DNA of 64,000 nt from Veillonellaceae bacterium (GCA_025992895.1 DAJPGA010000001.1:1444501-1508500), one strand, 5' to 3'; numbered from the stretch's first letter, positions 1 to 9,104 are shown. Translations and numbers: made by a program. Notes: generated by a model not told the origin, from the sequence alone.

Positions 1-351
1 CGTCTGCAGGGCGGATATACTCTGGACGAATTAATTTCCATTATCGGCAATTGTAATCTGATTGTTGGAATGAGACTGCATGCTTTGATATTTTCTGCAC
101 TGATGAGGGTTCCCTTTATCGGGATTTCCTATGACCCCAAAATAGATAACTTTTTGAGTTTGATTGGTCTTGAACCGGGCGCTTCAGTGCAACATCTGGA
201 TGCAGAAAAGTTGTATAATAAGACATGTCACATTCTTGAACACGGAATGCCTTCCGAGGTATGGGATTCTGTTCAAGATCTTCAACATTATGCAGGTGAA
301 AATGCTAATATTCTGAAACGCTTTGTTGAAACAAAGGAGGAAACCAGATGA
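1..351 (+). CDS. csaB: Polysaccharide pyruvyl transferase CsaB, C-terminal part (5' end outside window)
   Basis: The reading frame is open from base 1, so the gene starts left of the window and only about 116 C-terminal residues are visible. They carry the family signature of a glycine-rich loop followed by VGMRLHALIFSA and a PFIGISYDPK-type segment. CsaB adds pyruvate ketals to cell-wall polysaccharide, creating the ligand for SLH-domain proteins; in diderm Firmicutes this helps tether the outer membrane. The stop overlaps the next start by 4 bases (ATGA), so it is probably translationally coupled to the transketolase genes. The family call is good; the exact acceptor polymer is inferred. 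Confidence 0.8.
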   Translation, partial: RLQGGYTLDELISIIGNCNLIVGMRLHALIFSALMRVPFIGISYDPKIDNFLSLIGLEPGASVQHLDAEKLYNKTCHILEHGMPSEVWDSVQDLQHYAGENANILKRFVETKEETR

Positions 352-1181
352 CTCATCTGAGTGAAAGTGAAATTCAGGGCCTGAAGAACAAGGCTAAAAA
401 TTTGCGTATTGATATTATAAAAATGATAACTAAAGCAAATTCGGGACATACAGGAGGCTCCTTATCTGTCATCGATCTGCTGACTTTATTGTTCTTTAAG
501 GAAATGAAAGTGAATCCGGCTCAGCCTCATGATAAGGAAAGAGACAGACTTGTCCTCTCCAAGGGTCACGCAGCTCCGGTTCTGTATGCTGTCCTGGCTG
601 ATAAAGGATATTTCCCGAAGGAAGAATTATCTCATTTAAGACAGGCTGGTCATATCCTTCAGGGGCATCCGGACATGAAGCATATTCCGGGCGTGGATAT
701 GACAACAGGTTCCTTGGGGCAGGGAATCAGTGCTGCATGCGGCATGGCTCTCTGTGCAAAAATAGATAAAGCATCCTGGAGAGTCTATGCAGTTCTCGGC
801 GATGGAGAATTAGAAGAAGGCCAGGTCTGGGAAGCTGCAATGTATGCAGGAAATTACAAACTGGATAATCTGACTGCATTTGTTGATAATAACGGCCTGC
901 AGATTGACGGGCCTATTACAAAAGTCATGTCTCCGCTTCCTATTGCTGATAAATTCAAAGCTTTTGGATGGAATGTGTTATCAGTCAATGGACATGATAT
1001 GGCTGAACTTCATGATGCCATTGAAGAAGCAAAAGCCACAAAGGGCAAGCCGACAATGATAATCATGAAGACTGTCAAGGGCAAAGGAATCCCTGAAATT
1101 GAAAATCAGGTTGGCTGGCATGGCAAAGCACCGTCAGAAGAGGAATGTGAAAGATTTATTAAAGTTCTGGAGGCAGAATAA
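348..1181 (+). CDS. Transketolase, N-terminal (TPP-binding) subunit
   Basis: Split transketolase, subunit A, 277 aa. It moves two-carbon ketol units in the non-oxidative pentose phosphate pathway using thiamine diphosphate and Mg2+. The TPP motif is visible: GDG at residues 151-153 with the closing NN at 181-182. The SKGHAAP segment near residue 72 and the GSLGQG segment near 121 are also conserved. The start is supported by an AGGAGG ribosome site 7-8 bases upstream. The gene overlaps csaB by 4 bases and the C-terminal subunit gene by 1 base (TAATG), so both subunits should be made together. Two-gene transketolases are common in Firmicutes and archaea, so the split is not a frameshift. Confidence 0.95.
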   Translation: MTHLSESEIQGLKNKAKNLRIDIIKMITKANSGHTGGSLSVIDLLTLLFFKEMKVNPAQPHDKERDRLVLSKGHAAPVLYAVLADKGYFPKEELSHLRQAGHILQGHPDMKHIPGVDMTTGSLGQGISAACGMALCAKIDKASWRVYAVLGDGELEEGQVWEAAMYAGNYKLDNLTAFVDNNGLQIDGPITKVMSPLPIADKFKAFGWNVLSVNGHDMAELHDAIEEAKATKGKPTMIIMKTVKGKGIPEIENQVGWHGKAPSEEECERFIKVLEAE

Positions 1182-2113
1182 TGGGTAAAGCTACGCGTGA
1201 CGCTTATGGTGAAGTTTTAAAAGAATTAGGTGGAGAAAATCCGGACATTGTCGTATTAGATGCTGATTTATCTTCATCAACAAAAACTCAGGTATTTGCT
1301 AAAGCCTACCCTGATCGTTTTTTCAATACCGGTATTGCCGAAGCAAATATGATGGGTGTAGCCGCAGGCTTGGCTGCTGCAGGGAAAATTCCGTTTGCAT
1401 CCACATTTGCGGTTTTCGGGGCTGGCAGAGCCTATGAACAGATCAGAAACTCTATCTGCTATCCTAAATTGAACGTTAAGATCGCTGTAACACATTCAGG
1501 TCTGACTGTTGGCGAAGATGGTGCTACCCATCAGATGCTCGAGGATATTTCTCTGATGAGAGCATTGCCTAATATGACTGTAATTGTTCCTGCAGATGGT
1601 GAGGAAACAAAAGCTGCAGTACGCTGGGCAGCTTCCTATCATGGTCCTGTTTATATCAGGATGGGCCGTGCCAAATGCGAAGACATCACACCGGTTGGCC
1701 ATGTTTTCAAGCCGGGATGCTGCACTACTTTAAGAGAGGGCAGTGATTTGACGATTATCGCCTGCGGAATCATGGTCGAAAAGGCAGTACAGGCCTCTGA
1801 TGAATTATCAAAGCAGGGAATTTCTGCCAGAGTTCTTAACATGAGCTCTATTAAGCCGATTGATGAAGCTGCCATTAACAAAGCTGCTTCTGAAACTGGT
1901 GCCATTCTTACATGTGAAGAACACACAGTCAAAGGCGGCTTAGGCGGGGCCGTTGCTGAAGTTCTCTGCCTGAATAAACCGGTTCCCATGTCTATGATCG
2001 GTACGAATGACACATTTGGCGAATCTGGCAAAGCAGAAGATTTATTAAAGAAATACAATCTGACTTCAGATCATATTGTAGAAGAGGCAGTAAAACTTAT
2101 CACTAGGAAGTGA
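1181..2113 (+). CDS. Transketolase, C-terminal (pyrimidine-binding) subunit
   Basis: Subunit B of the split transketolase, 310 aa. It supplies the pyrimidine-binding and C-terminal domains. The conserved glutamate that activates the TPP aminopyrimidine ring is E54 in the TGIAEANM motif. The middle domain contains the HSGLTVGEDGATHQ segment typical of the family. A GGAGG ribosome site lies inside the end of the first subunit gene, and the TAATG overlap implies coupled translation. It would also show resemblance to DXP synthase, but the pairing with the N-terminal subunit makes transketolase the clear reading. Confidence 0.95.
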   Translation: MGKATRDAYGEVLKELGGENPDIVVLDADLSSSTKTQVFAKAYPDRFFNTGIAEANMMGVAAGLAAAGKIPFASTFAVFGAGRAYEQIRNSICYPKLNVKIAVTHSGLTVGEDGATHQMLEDISLMRALPNMTVIVPADGEETKAAVRWAASYHGPVYIRMGRAKCEDITPVGHVFKPGCCTTLREGSDLTIIACGIMVEKAVQASDELSKQGISARVLNMSSIKPIDEAAINKAASETGAILTCEEHTVKGGLGGAVAEVLCLNKPVPMSMIGTNDTFGESGKAEDLLKKYNLTSDHIVEEAVKLITRK

Positions 2114-2122
2114 GGATTTTTA

Positions 2123-2809
2123 ATGATTACTTTTGATCATGTGTCATTAAATTATGATGCCAGACATACTGCTTTAAGCAATATAAATATACATATCGAC
2201 AAAGGCGAGTTCGTTTTTATCGTAGGCCCCAGCGGAGCTGGGAAGTCAACCTTTGTTAAGATACTCACTCATGAATTAGTTCCTGAAACTGGTTCTGTCA
2301 TTGTAAATAATATCAAGATCAATAAGCTCAAACCCAGCAAAGTACCTTATTACAGAAGAAGTCTTGGAATTGTATTCCAGGATTTCAGACTGCTGTCCGA
2401 AAAAACAGTCTTTGAGAATATAGCTTTTGTACTGAGGGTTACCGGTGCAAAATCGAAAGACATCAAGGAAAGGGTTAATAAGGTTCTCGACCTTGTAGGA
2501 CTTCGTGGAAAGGAAAAAGAGCTTCCGAGCAAATTATCCGGTGGTGAACAGCAGAGAGTTGCTATTGCGCGTGCTTTAGTTAATCAGCCCACATTACTTA
2601 TCGCCGACGAACCGACGGGCAATCTGGACCCTAAGACATCCGAAGAAATTATGAAGCTTTTTACCGAAATCAATCATATGGGAACAACTATCATCATGGT
2701 TACCCATAACAAAGATCTGGTTAATGCTATGCATAAAAGGGTTGTAAATATTGAGGAGGGACATATTGTCAATGATGTGAAGAAAGGTGGCTATGATCTA
2801 AATGTTTAG
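2123..2809 (+). CDS. ftsE: Cell division ATP-binding protein FtsE
   Basis: ABC ATPase of the FtsEX complex, 228 aa, cytoplasmic and membrane associated. Walker A is GPSGAGKST at residues 35-43, the signature LSGGEQ at 138-143, and Walker B LLIADEP at 158-164. FtsEX does not transport a known substrate; ATP hydrolysis transmits a signal across the membrane that activates peptidoglycan hydrolases at the septum. A GAGG ribosome site precedes the ATG. The stop overlaps ftsX by 8 bases, as usual. The next gene encodes a coiled-coil M23 hydrolase, the expected partner. Confidence 0.97.
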   Translation: MITFDHVSLNYDARHTALSNINIHIDKGEFVFIVGPSGAGKSTFVKILTHELVPETGSVIVNNIKINKLKPSKVPYYRRSLGIVFQDFRLLSEKTVFENIAFVLRVTGAKSKDIKERVNKVLDLVGLRGKEKELPSKLSGGEQQRVAIARALVNQPTLLIADEPTGNLDPKTSEEIMKLFTEINHMGTTIIMVTHNKDLVNAMHKRVVNIEEGHIVNDVKKGGYDLNV

Positions 2810-3686
2810 TTCTTTATCTTATTTTTGGGGTGAAACATTTAGGTCCCTTTTAAGAAACAGATTCATGGCCCTGGCTTCCATTCTGACAGTGACGCTCTCC
2901 ATGTTTATACTTGGGGTATTTCTTGCTGCTGTTCTGAATATTAACCATATGGCGTCTTATCTGGAAAATCAGGTAGAAATGACGATATATCTTAAGGATG
3001 GTCTTAATACCAATCAGGTAATGGATGTTGGGAAACAATTGAAAGCTCTTCCTGGACTCAAGGAAATTACATTCACGAACAAGGACCAAGCCATGGCTGA
3101 ATTCCGCGAAAGGATGAAAGATCAGCAGGGGCTTCTGGATGCAATCAACGGCAATCCGCTTCCTGCCTCTTACAAGACGTCTTTTGCCACTCCGAATCAG
3201 CTGAAAGAAGCTGCACAAACAGTCGCAAAATATAAGAGTGTGGAAAGTGTGCAATATGGACAGGATATTATTGAACAGCTTTATAAAGTTGCTCAGGTAA
3301 TAAGAATCAGCGGCATAGTTCTTATTGCATTCCTTGCAGGCGCAGAACTGTTTATTATTTCCAATACCATCCGCCTTACAGTCTTTGCAAGAAGGCGCGA
3401 AATACAGATTATGAAGTATGTCGGCGCTACTAATGGCTTCATCCGCTGGCCATTCCTCTTCGAAGGCATGATTATAGGCCTGATTGGTTCCGGTATTGCT
3501 TCTTTCATCTTATGGGAAGGCTATAAATTAGCAATCAATGAAATGACAGAGGCAGGGCTTGTATTTATTCCTATCATCCCTCTCTGGCCATTCATGATGT
3601 ATACTACCTTAATCATTTTGGCTATTGGTATAATTATCGGCATGCTGGGCAGTGCAATTTCACTTCGTAAATATATGAAGGTGTAA
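2802..3686 (+). CDS. ftsX: Cell division protein FtsX
   Basis: Membrane subunit of FtsEX, 294 aa. Hydrophobic stretches suggest four transmembrane helices: roughly residues 22-44, 168-190, 218-240 and 260-285. A large extracytoplasmic domain of about 120 residues lies between helices 1 and 2; this is the region that binds the coiled-coil hydrolase in other species. The arrangement matches the FtsX/permease family. It overlaps ftsE and is followed after 3 bases by the predicted hydrolase gene, so the three probably form one functional unit at the division site. Confidence 0.96.
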   Translation: MFSSLSYFWGETFRSLLRNRFMALASILTVTLSMFILGVFLAAVLNINHMASYLENQVEMTIYLKDGLNTNQVMDVGKQLKALPGLKEITFTNKDQAMAEFRERMKDQQGLLDAINGNPLPASYKTSFATPNQLKEAAQTVAKYKSVESVQYGQDIIEQLYKVAQVIRISGIVLIAFLAGAELFIISNTIRLTVFARRREIQIMKYVGATNGFIRWPFLFEGMIIGLIGSGIASFILWEGYKLAINEMTEAGLVFIPIIPLWPFMMYTTLIILAIGIIIGMLGSAISLRKYMKV

Positions 3687-3689
3687 TTA

Positions 3690-4856
3690 ATGAACAGAAA
3701 AAATCAATTTGCTTTATCGATTATCATAGCCTGCACCTTAGCCGCGTCATCTTATCAGGGGACTTTTGCCGATGATCTTGATGATCAATTACAGGATATT
3801 CAAGGTCAGATAGATGAATCACGTAATTCTCAAGCAAATTGGCAGGAGATTATTGACCAGGTAAATGTAAAGCTGAGAGCGATCCAGGTAGATCTAGATG
3901 CTGCAAATGCCAGACTCAAAGATATACAGAATCAGCAGGCACAGATCAATGCTCAGATAAAACAGACCCAGGAGGAAATCAGAAAGGCACAGGAGCATTT
4001 GCTCCAGCGCCAGAAGGTTCTGAACCAGAGAGTCCGTTCCATCTATATGCATGGCCAGCTGAACTACCTTGAAGTTATAACTGGTGCAAAGAGTTTCAGT
4101 GATTTTGCAAACCGGCTGGAACTTTTAAAACGTGTCATCAGGTCAGATTATAATTTAATATTGGAAATCCAGAATCAGAAAGCCCAAATCGAAGCTAAAG
4201 AAGAACAATTGGAAAAGGATAAGGCAAGATTAGACGCACTCGCTCAAGAAGCTCAAAAAGCACAGAGCCAGATTGCAGCTAAGAAAGCTGAACAGCAAAA
4301 AGTTCTTGATGATGCTAAAGACAATAAAGCTGCAGCTGCTCAGATGGAACAAGATTTAATTGCTGAATCTAAGAGGGTTCATAACTTGATTCAGGAACGT
4401 CTCCGCCAGCAGGAAGCTGCCAGACAAGCCGCTTCGCAGTCCGGGGGTGAAGCACCATCCTATACGCAGGGCAGCGGAGTTCTCAGCTGGCCATGCAACG
4501 GTCCAATCACTTCTCCATATGGCTACCGTGTCCATCCGATATTTGGAACGACAATCTATCACTCCGGAATTGATATAGGTGTAGATTATGGCACTCCGAT
4601 TCATGCCGCTGACAGCGGAACCGTTATTTATGCCGGCTGGATCAGCGGTTACGGGAATGCAGTCATCATAGACCATGGAAACGGAATGCAGACACTTTAT
4701 GGACATAACCAGTCGCTGAATGTTTCTGAAGGTCAGAGCGTTTCAAAAGGCCAGGTTATTGCCTTTGCTGGTTCTACGGGTAATTCCACGGGACCTCACT
4801 GCCATTTTGAAGTGCAGGTAAACGGTTCAGCCGTTGACCCGATGGGTTATTTATAA
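3690..4856 (+). CDS. Secreted coiled-coil M23 peptidoglycan endopeptidase (EnvC/PcsB-like partner of FtsEX)
   Basis: 388 aa. An N-terminal signal peptide of about 27 residues ends near TFAD. A long Gln/Lys/Ala-rich coiled coil follows (about 30-250), then a short linker and a C-terminal M23 (LytM) domain from about 270. The zinc and catalytic residues are all present: H291 and D295 (HSGID), H339 (YGH), H370 and H372 (HCH). E. coli EnvC has lost such residues and only activates amidases. This protein should therefore cut peptide cross-links itself, gated by FtsEX through its coiled coil. It lies 3 bases after ftsX and overlaps the protease gene by 1 base. Confidence 0.92.
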   Translation: MNRKNQFALSIIIACTLAASSYQGTFADDLDDQLQDIQGQIDESRNSQANWQEIIDQVNVKLRAIQVDLDAANARLKDIQNQQAQINAQIKQTQEEIRKAQEHLLQRQKVLNQRVRSIYMHGQLNYLEVITGAKSFSDFANRLELLKRVIRSDYNLILEIQNQKAQIEAKEEQLEKDKARLDALAQEAQKAQSQIAAKKAEQQKVLDDAKDNKAAAAQMEQDLIAESKRVHNLIQERLRQQEAARQAASQSGGEAPSYTQGSGVLSWPCNGPITSPYGYRVHPIFGTTIYHSGIDIGVDYGTPIHAADSGTVIYAGWISGYGNAVIIDHGNGMQTLYGHNQSLNVSEGQSVSKGQVIAFAGSTGNSTGPHCHFEVQVNGSAVDPMGYL

Positions 4857-6007
4857 TGTTTAAGTTCCACATGACATGGAAGGGCATACTGCTCCATATT
4901 GTTCTTTGCCTGGCACTCTGTATCATGCTTCTTACGGGTGCGCTGTACTGGTTTACGGATGATCCTCAGGCATTTATTGGATTCCTCCGTAATTACCGTA
5001 CGGTAAAGTCGGATTATTATGAGCCTGTATCTGACAGAGTCCTGTTTGAAGGCGCTGTAAACGGAATGGTGAAATCACTGGGAGATCCATATTCAACATA
5101 TCTTACTGGTGAAAAGCTGAATTCCTTCATGCAGGGGATAAACGGAGAATATCACGGTATCGGCATCATTATCGGTTTTACAATCGATAAAGAACCTGTG
5201 ATATTATATGTCATTCCCAATAGCCCTGCTGCCTCAGCCGGGCTGAAATCCGGAGATGTCTTGAAATCTGTGGATGGGAAGAGCATTGATGGATGGGAAC
5301 CGAATGCCATCTCCCAATCAATTCAGGGAGAATCAGGAACATCTGTCAAGATTGGATATACCAGAGGCAGTGAATCTTTTTCTGCAGATATTACCCGCTC
5401 TGATATTAATATCCCCAGCGTTTCGTCTTCTATGGCAAGTCCTGATACAGGATACATTCATATATTCATCTTCGCCAAGAATACACCATCTGAATTCAAG
5501 CAGGCATTAGCCGACCTGAAATCAAAGGGTATGCAGAAGCTCATCATTGATTTACGCATGAATCCAGGTGGTTCCATCGAATCCGTAGTGGATATTGCTA
5601 ATCAGATACTGAGCAAAGGACCTGTCCTGAGTTATATCCCTAAAAATGGAGCCCCTAAGCAGTATGATATAGAGGGAATTTCAAATCCTATGCCGATGGC
5701 GATCCTTGTCGACAAAAACAGTGCCAGCGCTTCTGAAATATTAGCTGGTGCCGTTCAGGCCAGACACGAAGGTCTTATTATCGGCGAAACCACCTTTGGC
5801 AAGGGAACCATACAGGATGTCATTCTTGAAAATGATCAGAATGCTGCATTGAAGATCTCAATCGGCGAATACAAGACTGCTGATGGCAAAAAGATTAACA
5901 AGGTCGGAATTATGCCTGACATAAAGATTTCCCAGGATGGAAAAGCCTTTGAGGCCGGACATGACTCCGTGTTACAGTTTGCTGTCGAAAAACTTCAGGA
6001 TACATGA
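4856..6007 (+). CDS. C-terminal processing serine protease (S41 family, CtpA/CtpB type)
   Basis: 383 aa. It has one N-terminal membrane anchor (about 10-32), a PDZ domain around 95-175 (starting at the YHGIGI segment) and an S41 catalytic domain. The catalytic dyad fits S291 in NSASASE and K316 in TFGKG, with the 25-residue spacing seen in CtpB. It acts outside the membrane, trimming or degrading proteins by their C-termini. S41 proteases next to ftsEX and M23 genes are common in Firmicutes, where they may control hydrolase levels; that role here is inferred. The start overlaps the previous stop (TAATG), and a strong terminator follows. Confidence 0.93.
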   Translation: MFKFHMTWKGILLHIVLCLALCIMLLTGALYWFTDDPQAFIGFLRNYRTVKSDYYEPVSDRVLFEGAVNGMVKSLGDPYSTYLTGEKLNSFMQGINGEYHGIGIIIGFTIDKEPVILYVIPNSPAASAGLKSGDVLKSVDGKSIDGWEPNAISQSIQGESGTSVKIGYTRGSESFSADITRSDINIPSVSSSMASPDTGYIHIFIFAKNTPSEFKQALADLKSKGMQKLIIDLRMNPGGSIESVVDIANQILSKGPVLSYIPKNGAPKQYDIEGISNPMPMAILVDKNSASASEILAGAVQARHEGLIIGETTFGKGTIQDVILENDQNAALKISIGEYKTADGKKINKVGIMPDIKISQDGKAFEAGHDSVLQFAVEKLQDT

Positions 6008-6010
6008 TAA

Positions 6011-6048
6011 AAAGCTGCAGCGATCATCTTATATCGTTGCAGCTTTTA
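6011..6048 (+). terminator. Rho-independent terminator after the ftsEX-M23-ctp operon
   Basis: An 11-bp stem (GCTGCAGCGAT with ATCGTTGCAGC, one G-T wobble) closes an 8-base loop and is followed by TTTTATATA. It starts 3 bases after the protease stop, ending the first operon. Confidence 0.9.
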
Positions 6049-6129
6049 TATATTATGAATCTTTATTTTCCAGCTTCGGTTTATATTGAAATTTACTATG
6101 CAGAAATTTCTATTATTAATTATTTAGGC

Positions 6130-6159
6130 ATGACAGATGATATTCAAATCAGCTATAAT
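6130..6159 (+). promoter_or_regulatory. Candidate sigma-A promoter for the obgE operon
   Basis: ATGACA at 6130-6135 and a perfect TATAAT at 6154-6159 with an 18-base spacer, about 50 bases upstream of obgE and downstream of the previous terminator. Confidence 0.65.
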
Positions 6160-6208
6160 AGAAGCTGAATGATTATATGTTTTTATTGAAAGAATCAAGA
6201 GGTTTCAT

Positions 6209-7504
6209 ATGTTTATCGATAGAGCAAAAATTATTGTAACGTCAGGTGCCGGCGGCGACGGAATGGTTTCTTTCCGTCGTGAGAAGTATGTTCCGCGTGG
6301 AGGACCGAGTGGTGGAGACGGCGGGAAAGGCGGTTCTGTCATTGTCGTCGCAAATCCTGATTTGAATACTCTCGTCAATTTCCGTCGTCACAGGCATTTT
6401 ACAGCCAATAAGGGTGAAAATGGCGGTGCAAAGGAAATGTTTGGCAAAAATGCCGAAGATGTCATCATTGAAGTTCCTTTGGGAACGATGATTTATGATA
6501 ATAAAACTGGCGAACTTCTTGCGGACATGACGCAGGAAGGCCAAAAAGCAGTTATTGTCAAAGGCGGACATGGCGGAAGAGGCAACTCTCATTTTGCAAC
6601 AAGTGCTGTCCGTGCTCCGACATTCGCCGAAAAAGGGGAACCAGGAGAGCAGAAAGAAATCAGACTGGAACTTAAGATTTTAGCAGATGTGGGTCTTCTG
6701 GGATTCCCAAGTGTCGGCAAGTCCAGTTTCCTTAGAAAAGTTTCCGCTGCCAAGCCTGAAGTTGCAGCATATCACTTTACTACACTTTCCCCGATCCTTG
6801 GCGTGGTAAGTCTTGACGACGAAAGAAATTTCGTTGTTGCAGATATTCCGGGACTTATTGAAGGCGCAAGCCAGGGTGTCGGCCTTGGGGATGAATTCCT
6901 CCGTCATGTAGAACGCACAAAGGTTTTGATCCATATTCTGGATGCTGCCGGAAGCGAAGGCAGGGATCCTTTTGATGATTTTAACATTATCAATAACGAG
7001 CTTTCATTGTACAGCCCGAAGCTCCTTCAGAAAAAACAGATCGTTGCAGCCAATAAGATTGATTTGATACAGGATCCCAAAGTGCTTGATGATCTGAGGA
7101 GCAAAATCGAAGCGAAAGGTTATACTTTCTTCCCGATCAGTACACTGACAGGAGAAGGAATCCGCCCGCTGCTTGAAAGCGTCTGGAACCTGCTGCAGGA
7201 AATACCGGATGTCCAGAATGAGGAATCCGAAAAAGTTATTGTCTATGAAGAACCGAAAGAAGAATTCACTGTCGAAGTTAAGGACGGCGTATTCTATATA
7301 ACCGGGAAGCGTATTGAAAGGCTCGTAAGCATGACAAACTTTGAGGATTACGTTTCTTTGAGACGTTTTGATCGTGCGTGGAAATTTATGGGCATCGATA
7401 AGCTGCTCAAAAAGAATGGCATTCAGGAAGGCGATACCGTCAACCTTTATGGAACTGAATTTACGTTCTCTGACAATAGAAATCAGGAAGAAACAGAAGA
7501 ATAG
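6209..7504 (+). CDS. obgE: GTPase Obg
   Basis: 431 aa, full three-domain Obg: the glycine-rich N-terminal Obg fold (1-158), a GTPase domain with G1 GFPSVGKSS near 165-173 and DIPGLIEG as G3, and a C-terminal OCT domain from about 350. Obg binds the 50S subunit and links ribosome assembly to nucleotide pools, including ppGpp. AGAGG precedes the ATG. It heads the obgE-yhbY-proB-nadD-yqeK-LCP-rsfS-cvfB run, a group rich in ribosome-assembly factors (Obg, YhbY, RsfS). Confidence 0.97.
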   Translation: MFIDRAKIIVTSGAGGDGMVSFRREKYVPRGGPSGGDGGKGGSVIVVANPDLNTLVNFRRHRHFTANKGENGGAKEMFGKNAEDVIIEVPLGTMIYDNKTGELLADMTQEGQKAVIVKGGHGGRGNSHFATSAVRAPTFAEKGEPGEQKEIRLELKILADVGLLGFPSVGKSSFLRKVSAAKPEVAAYHFTTLSPILGVVSLDDERNFVVADIPGLIEGASQGVGLGDEFLRHVERTKVLIHILDAAGSEGRDPFDDFNIINNELSLYSPKLLQKKQIVAANKIDLIQDPKVLDDLRSKIEAKGYTFFPISTLTGEGIRPLLESVWNLLQEIPDVQNEESEKVIVYEEPKEEFTVEVKDGVFYITGKRIERLVSMTNFEDYVSLRRFDRAWKFMGIDKLLKKNGIQEGDTVNLYGTEFTFSDNRNQEETEE

Positions 7505-7524
7505 TCTTAGAGGAGTGTCTTAAT

Positions 7525-7815
7525 ATGCTTACCAGCAAACAAAAACAATATTTGAAAGCACTGGCATCTAAAATGCCGGCAGTTCTTCAAATTGGCAAAG
7601 AGGGTAATACTGAAAGCGTCTTAAAGAGTGCGGAAGATGCTTTACTGGCCCGTGAATTGATTAAAGTTAAAATCAACCAGAATTCAGATGAAGATATCAA
7701 GGAAACCGCCTCTTATATTGCAGATAAACTTCAGTGTGATGTTGTCCAGGTGATTGGAAGGACCTGCATCCTTTTTAAGCAAAAAGAGAAGAAGTCACAT
7801 TATGAGCTGCCTTGA
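7525..7815 (+). CDS. yhbY: Ribosome-associated RNA-binding protein YhbY (CRM domain)
   Basis: 96 aa, a single CRM domain covering almost the whole chain. The characteristic N-terminal LTSKQKQYLKALA, a QIGKEG segment and a C-terminal VQVIGRTCILFK are present. Homologues bind pre-50S particles. AGGAG lies 9-10 bases upstream of the ATG. The last 14 bases overlap the chosen start of proB. Confidence 0.93.
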   Translation: MLTSKQKQYLKALASKMPAVLQIGKEGNTESVLKSAEDALLARELIKVKINQNSDEDIKETASYIADKLQCDVVQVIGRTCILFKQKEKKSHYELP

Positions 7816-8944
7816 AAATGAGCATCGGTCTTTGCTTAAGAACAAGAAAAGAATAGTAATCAAGGTTGGAACCAGTTCAATAACCTATGATAACGGCAAA
7901 ATCAATCTGCGTTTTATTGATCACCTGGCCCGCCAGATATCCGATTTGAAAAACAGCGGACTGCAGGTTATTTTAGTGACCTCTGGTGCCATCGGAGTAG
8001 GACTTCCCGAACTCGGCTTTGAGGAAAAACCGGATTACCTGCCATACAAACAGGCCGCCGCAGCTGTCGGACAGGGAATACTTATGAATATTTATGAGCA
8101 TACTTTTCATGAGTATGGCCAGGTTGTAGCACAGATGCTTCTTACCAAAGGCGATGCGGTAAATTCCAGCAGATACCTGTATATGAAGGGTACATTGGTT
8201 TCACTTCTTGAGCTTGGTGCGATTCCCATCATCAATGAAAATGATGCCGTTACAGCTGATGAGATAAAAATCGGAGACAATGATACACTGTCAGCTATTG
8301 TTGCCAGCATATCTGATGCAGATCTGCTGATCATCTTATCTGATATTGACGGGCTTTATGATGCTGATCCGCGGACACATGAAAATGCCAGGATCATTCA
8401 TGAAGTACCTGAGTTCACACGCAGCTTATTCAGCATGGCAGGCGGCACGGGAACGGCCCGGGGTACAGGCGGAATGTATACAAAGCTGCAGGCAGCTGAA
8501 ATATGCGTCCGCTCAGGAATTGACATGATTGTAGCCAAGAGTGATGAACCTGAAATCCTTTACCGGTTGATTGAGGGAAAGCAGTTAGGCACGCTTTTCT
8601 ATGCTGAAAATGTCCACCCGCAGCTGAAGAAGCGCGATATCATTATCGGTACCGCTGTTAAAGGAAGAATCTATGTAGATAAGGGATGCAGTGAAGCCAT
8701 CCTCCAAAAGGGATCGAGCCTTCTTCCTGTAGGAATAGTTGGTGTTGAAGGACAGTTTTCTGATGGAGATACGGTTGCCGTATATTACGGCGATACAGAA
8801 TTGGCGCGCGGAATAACGCACTATGATAACTCAGATATAGAAAAGATCAAAGGCTGTCATTCAGAAAAACTAGAAAGTCTCTTGGGATATGCACCGCCAT
8901 ATGAAACAGTCATTCATCGAGACAATTTGTTGATCATGAGATGA
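7802..8944 (+). CDS. proB: Glutamate 5-kinase
   Basis: First step of proline synthesis: ATP-dependent phosphorylation of glutamate. Amino-acid kinase fold with RIVIKVGTSS near the N-terminus, LVTSGAIGVG, and a C-terminal PUA domain (about 275-380). I chose the ATG at 7802 (380 aa) because AGAGAAGAAG lies just upstream and the length matches the family. An in-frame ATG at 7754 would overlap yhbY by 62 bases. The usual partner proA is not next to it, nor anywhere in this window; a 51-codon membrane ORF occupies its usual place. Confidence 0.94.
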   Translation: MSCLENEHRSLLKNKKRIVIKVGTSSITYDNGKINLRFIDHLARQISDLKNSGLQVILVTSGAIGVGLPELGFEEKPDYLPYKQAAAAVGQGILMNIYEHTFHEYGQVVAQMLLTKGDAVNSSRYLYMKGTLVSLLELGAIPIINENDAVTADEIKIGDNDTLSAIVASISDADLLIILSDIDGLYDADPRTHENARIIHEVPEFTRSLFSMAGGTGTARGTGGMYTKLQAAEICVRSGIDMIVAKSDEPEILYRLIEGKQLGTLFYAENVHPQLKKRDIIIGTAVKGRIYVDKGCSEAILQKGSSLLPVGIVGVEGQFSDGDTVAVYYGDTELARGITHYDNSDIEKIKGCHSEKLESLLGYAPPYETVIHRDNLLIMR

Positions 8945-8948
8945 TAAA

Positions 8949-9104
8949 ATGAGTATATTCACGAAATCAAAATGGATTTTGTTTTATTACACGAAACACC
9001 CAAAGGGAAAATTTGAACTACGCCATATCTTGGAACTAATTATCACATTGCTGATATTCATTTCACTTACGGAAGTGGTGTTGTATATATGTCTAAACGC
9101 ATAG
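8949..9104 (+). CDS. Possible 51-aa single-pass membrane protein, unknown function
   Basis: A 51-codon ORF starts 4 bases after proB and overlaps the nadD start by 16 bases. It is short but plausible: a basic, aromatic N-terminal half (MSIFTKSKWILFYY..., then HPKGKF) is followed by one hydrophobic helix (about residues 29-48, ending LYICLNA). The tight packing with no other use for these 144 bases supports a real gene. No clear ribosome site is seen, so translation may depend on coupling to proB. I do not recognise the family. It could also be chance coding. Confidence 0.45.
   Translation: MSIFTKSKWILFYYTKHPKGKFELRHILELIITLLIFISLTEVVLYICLNA

Noticed and set aside
1651-2058. 135-codon minus-strand ORF in the transketolase C subunit
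   Set aside because: Shadow of a certain gene with high-quality motifs on the plus strand.
348-2113. Transketolase split as a frameshift
   Set aside because: Each half has its own ribosome site and start with a TAATG overlap; two-gene transketolases are a normal form.
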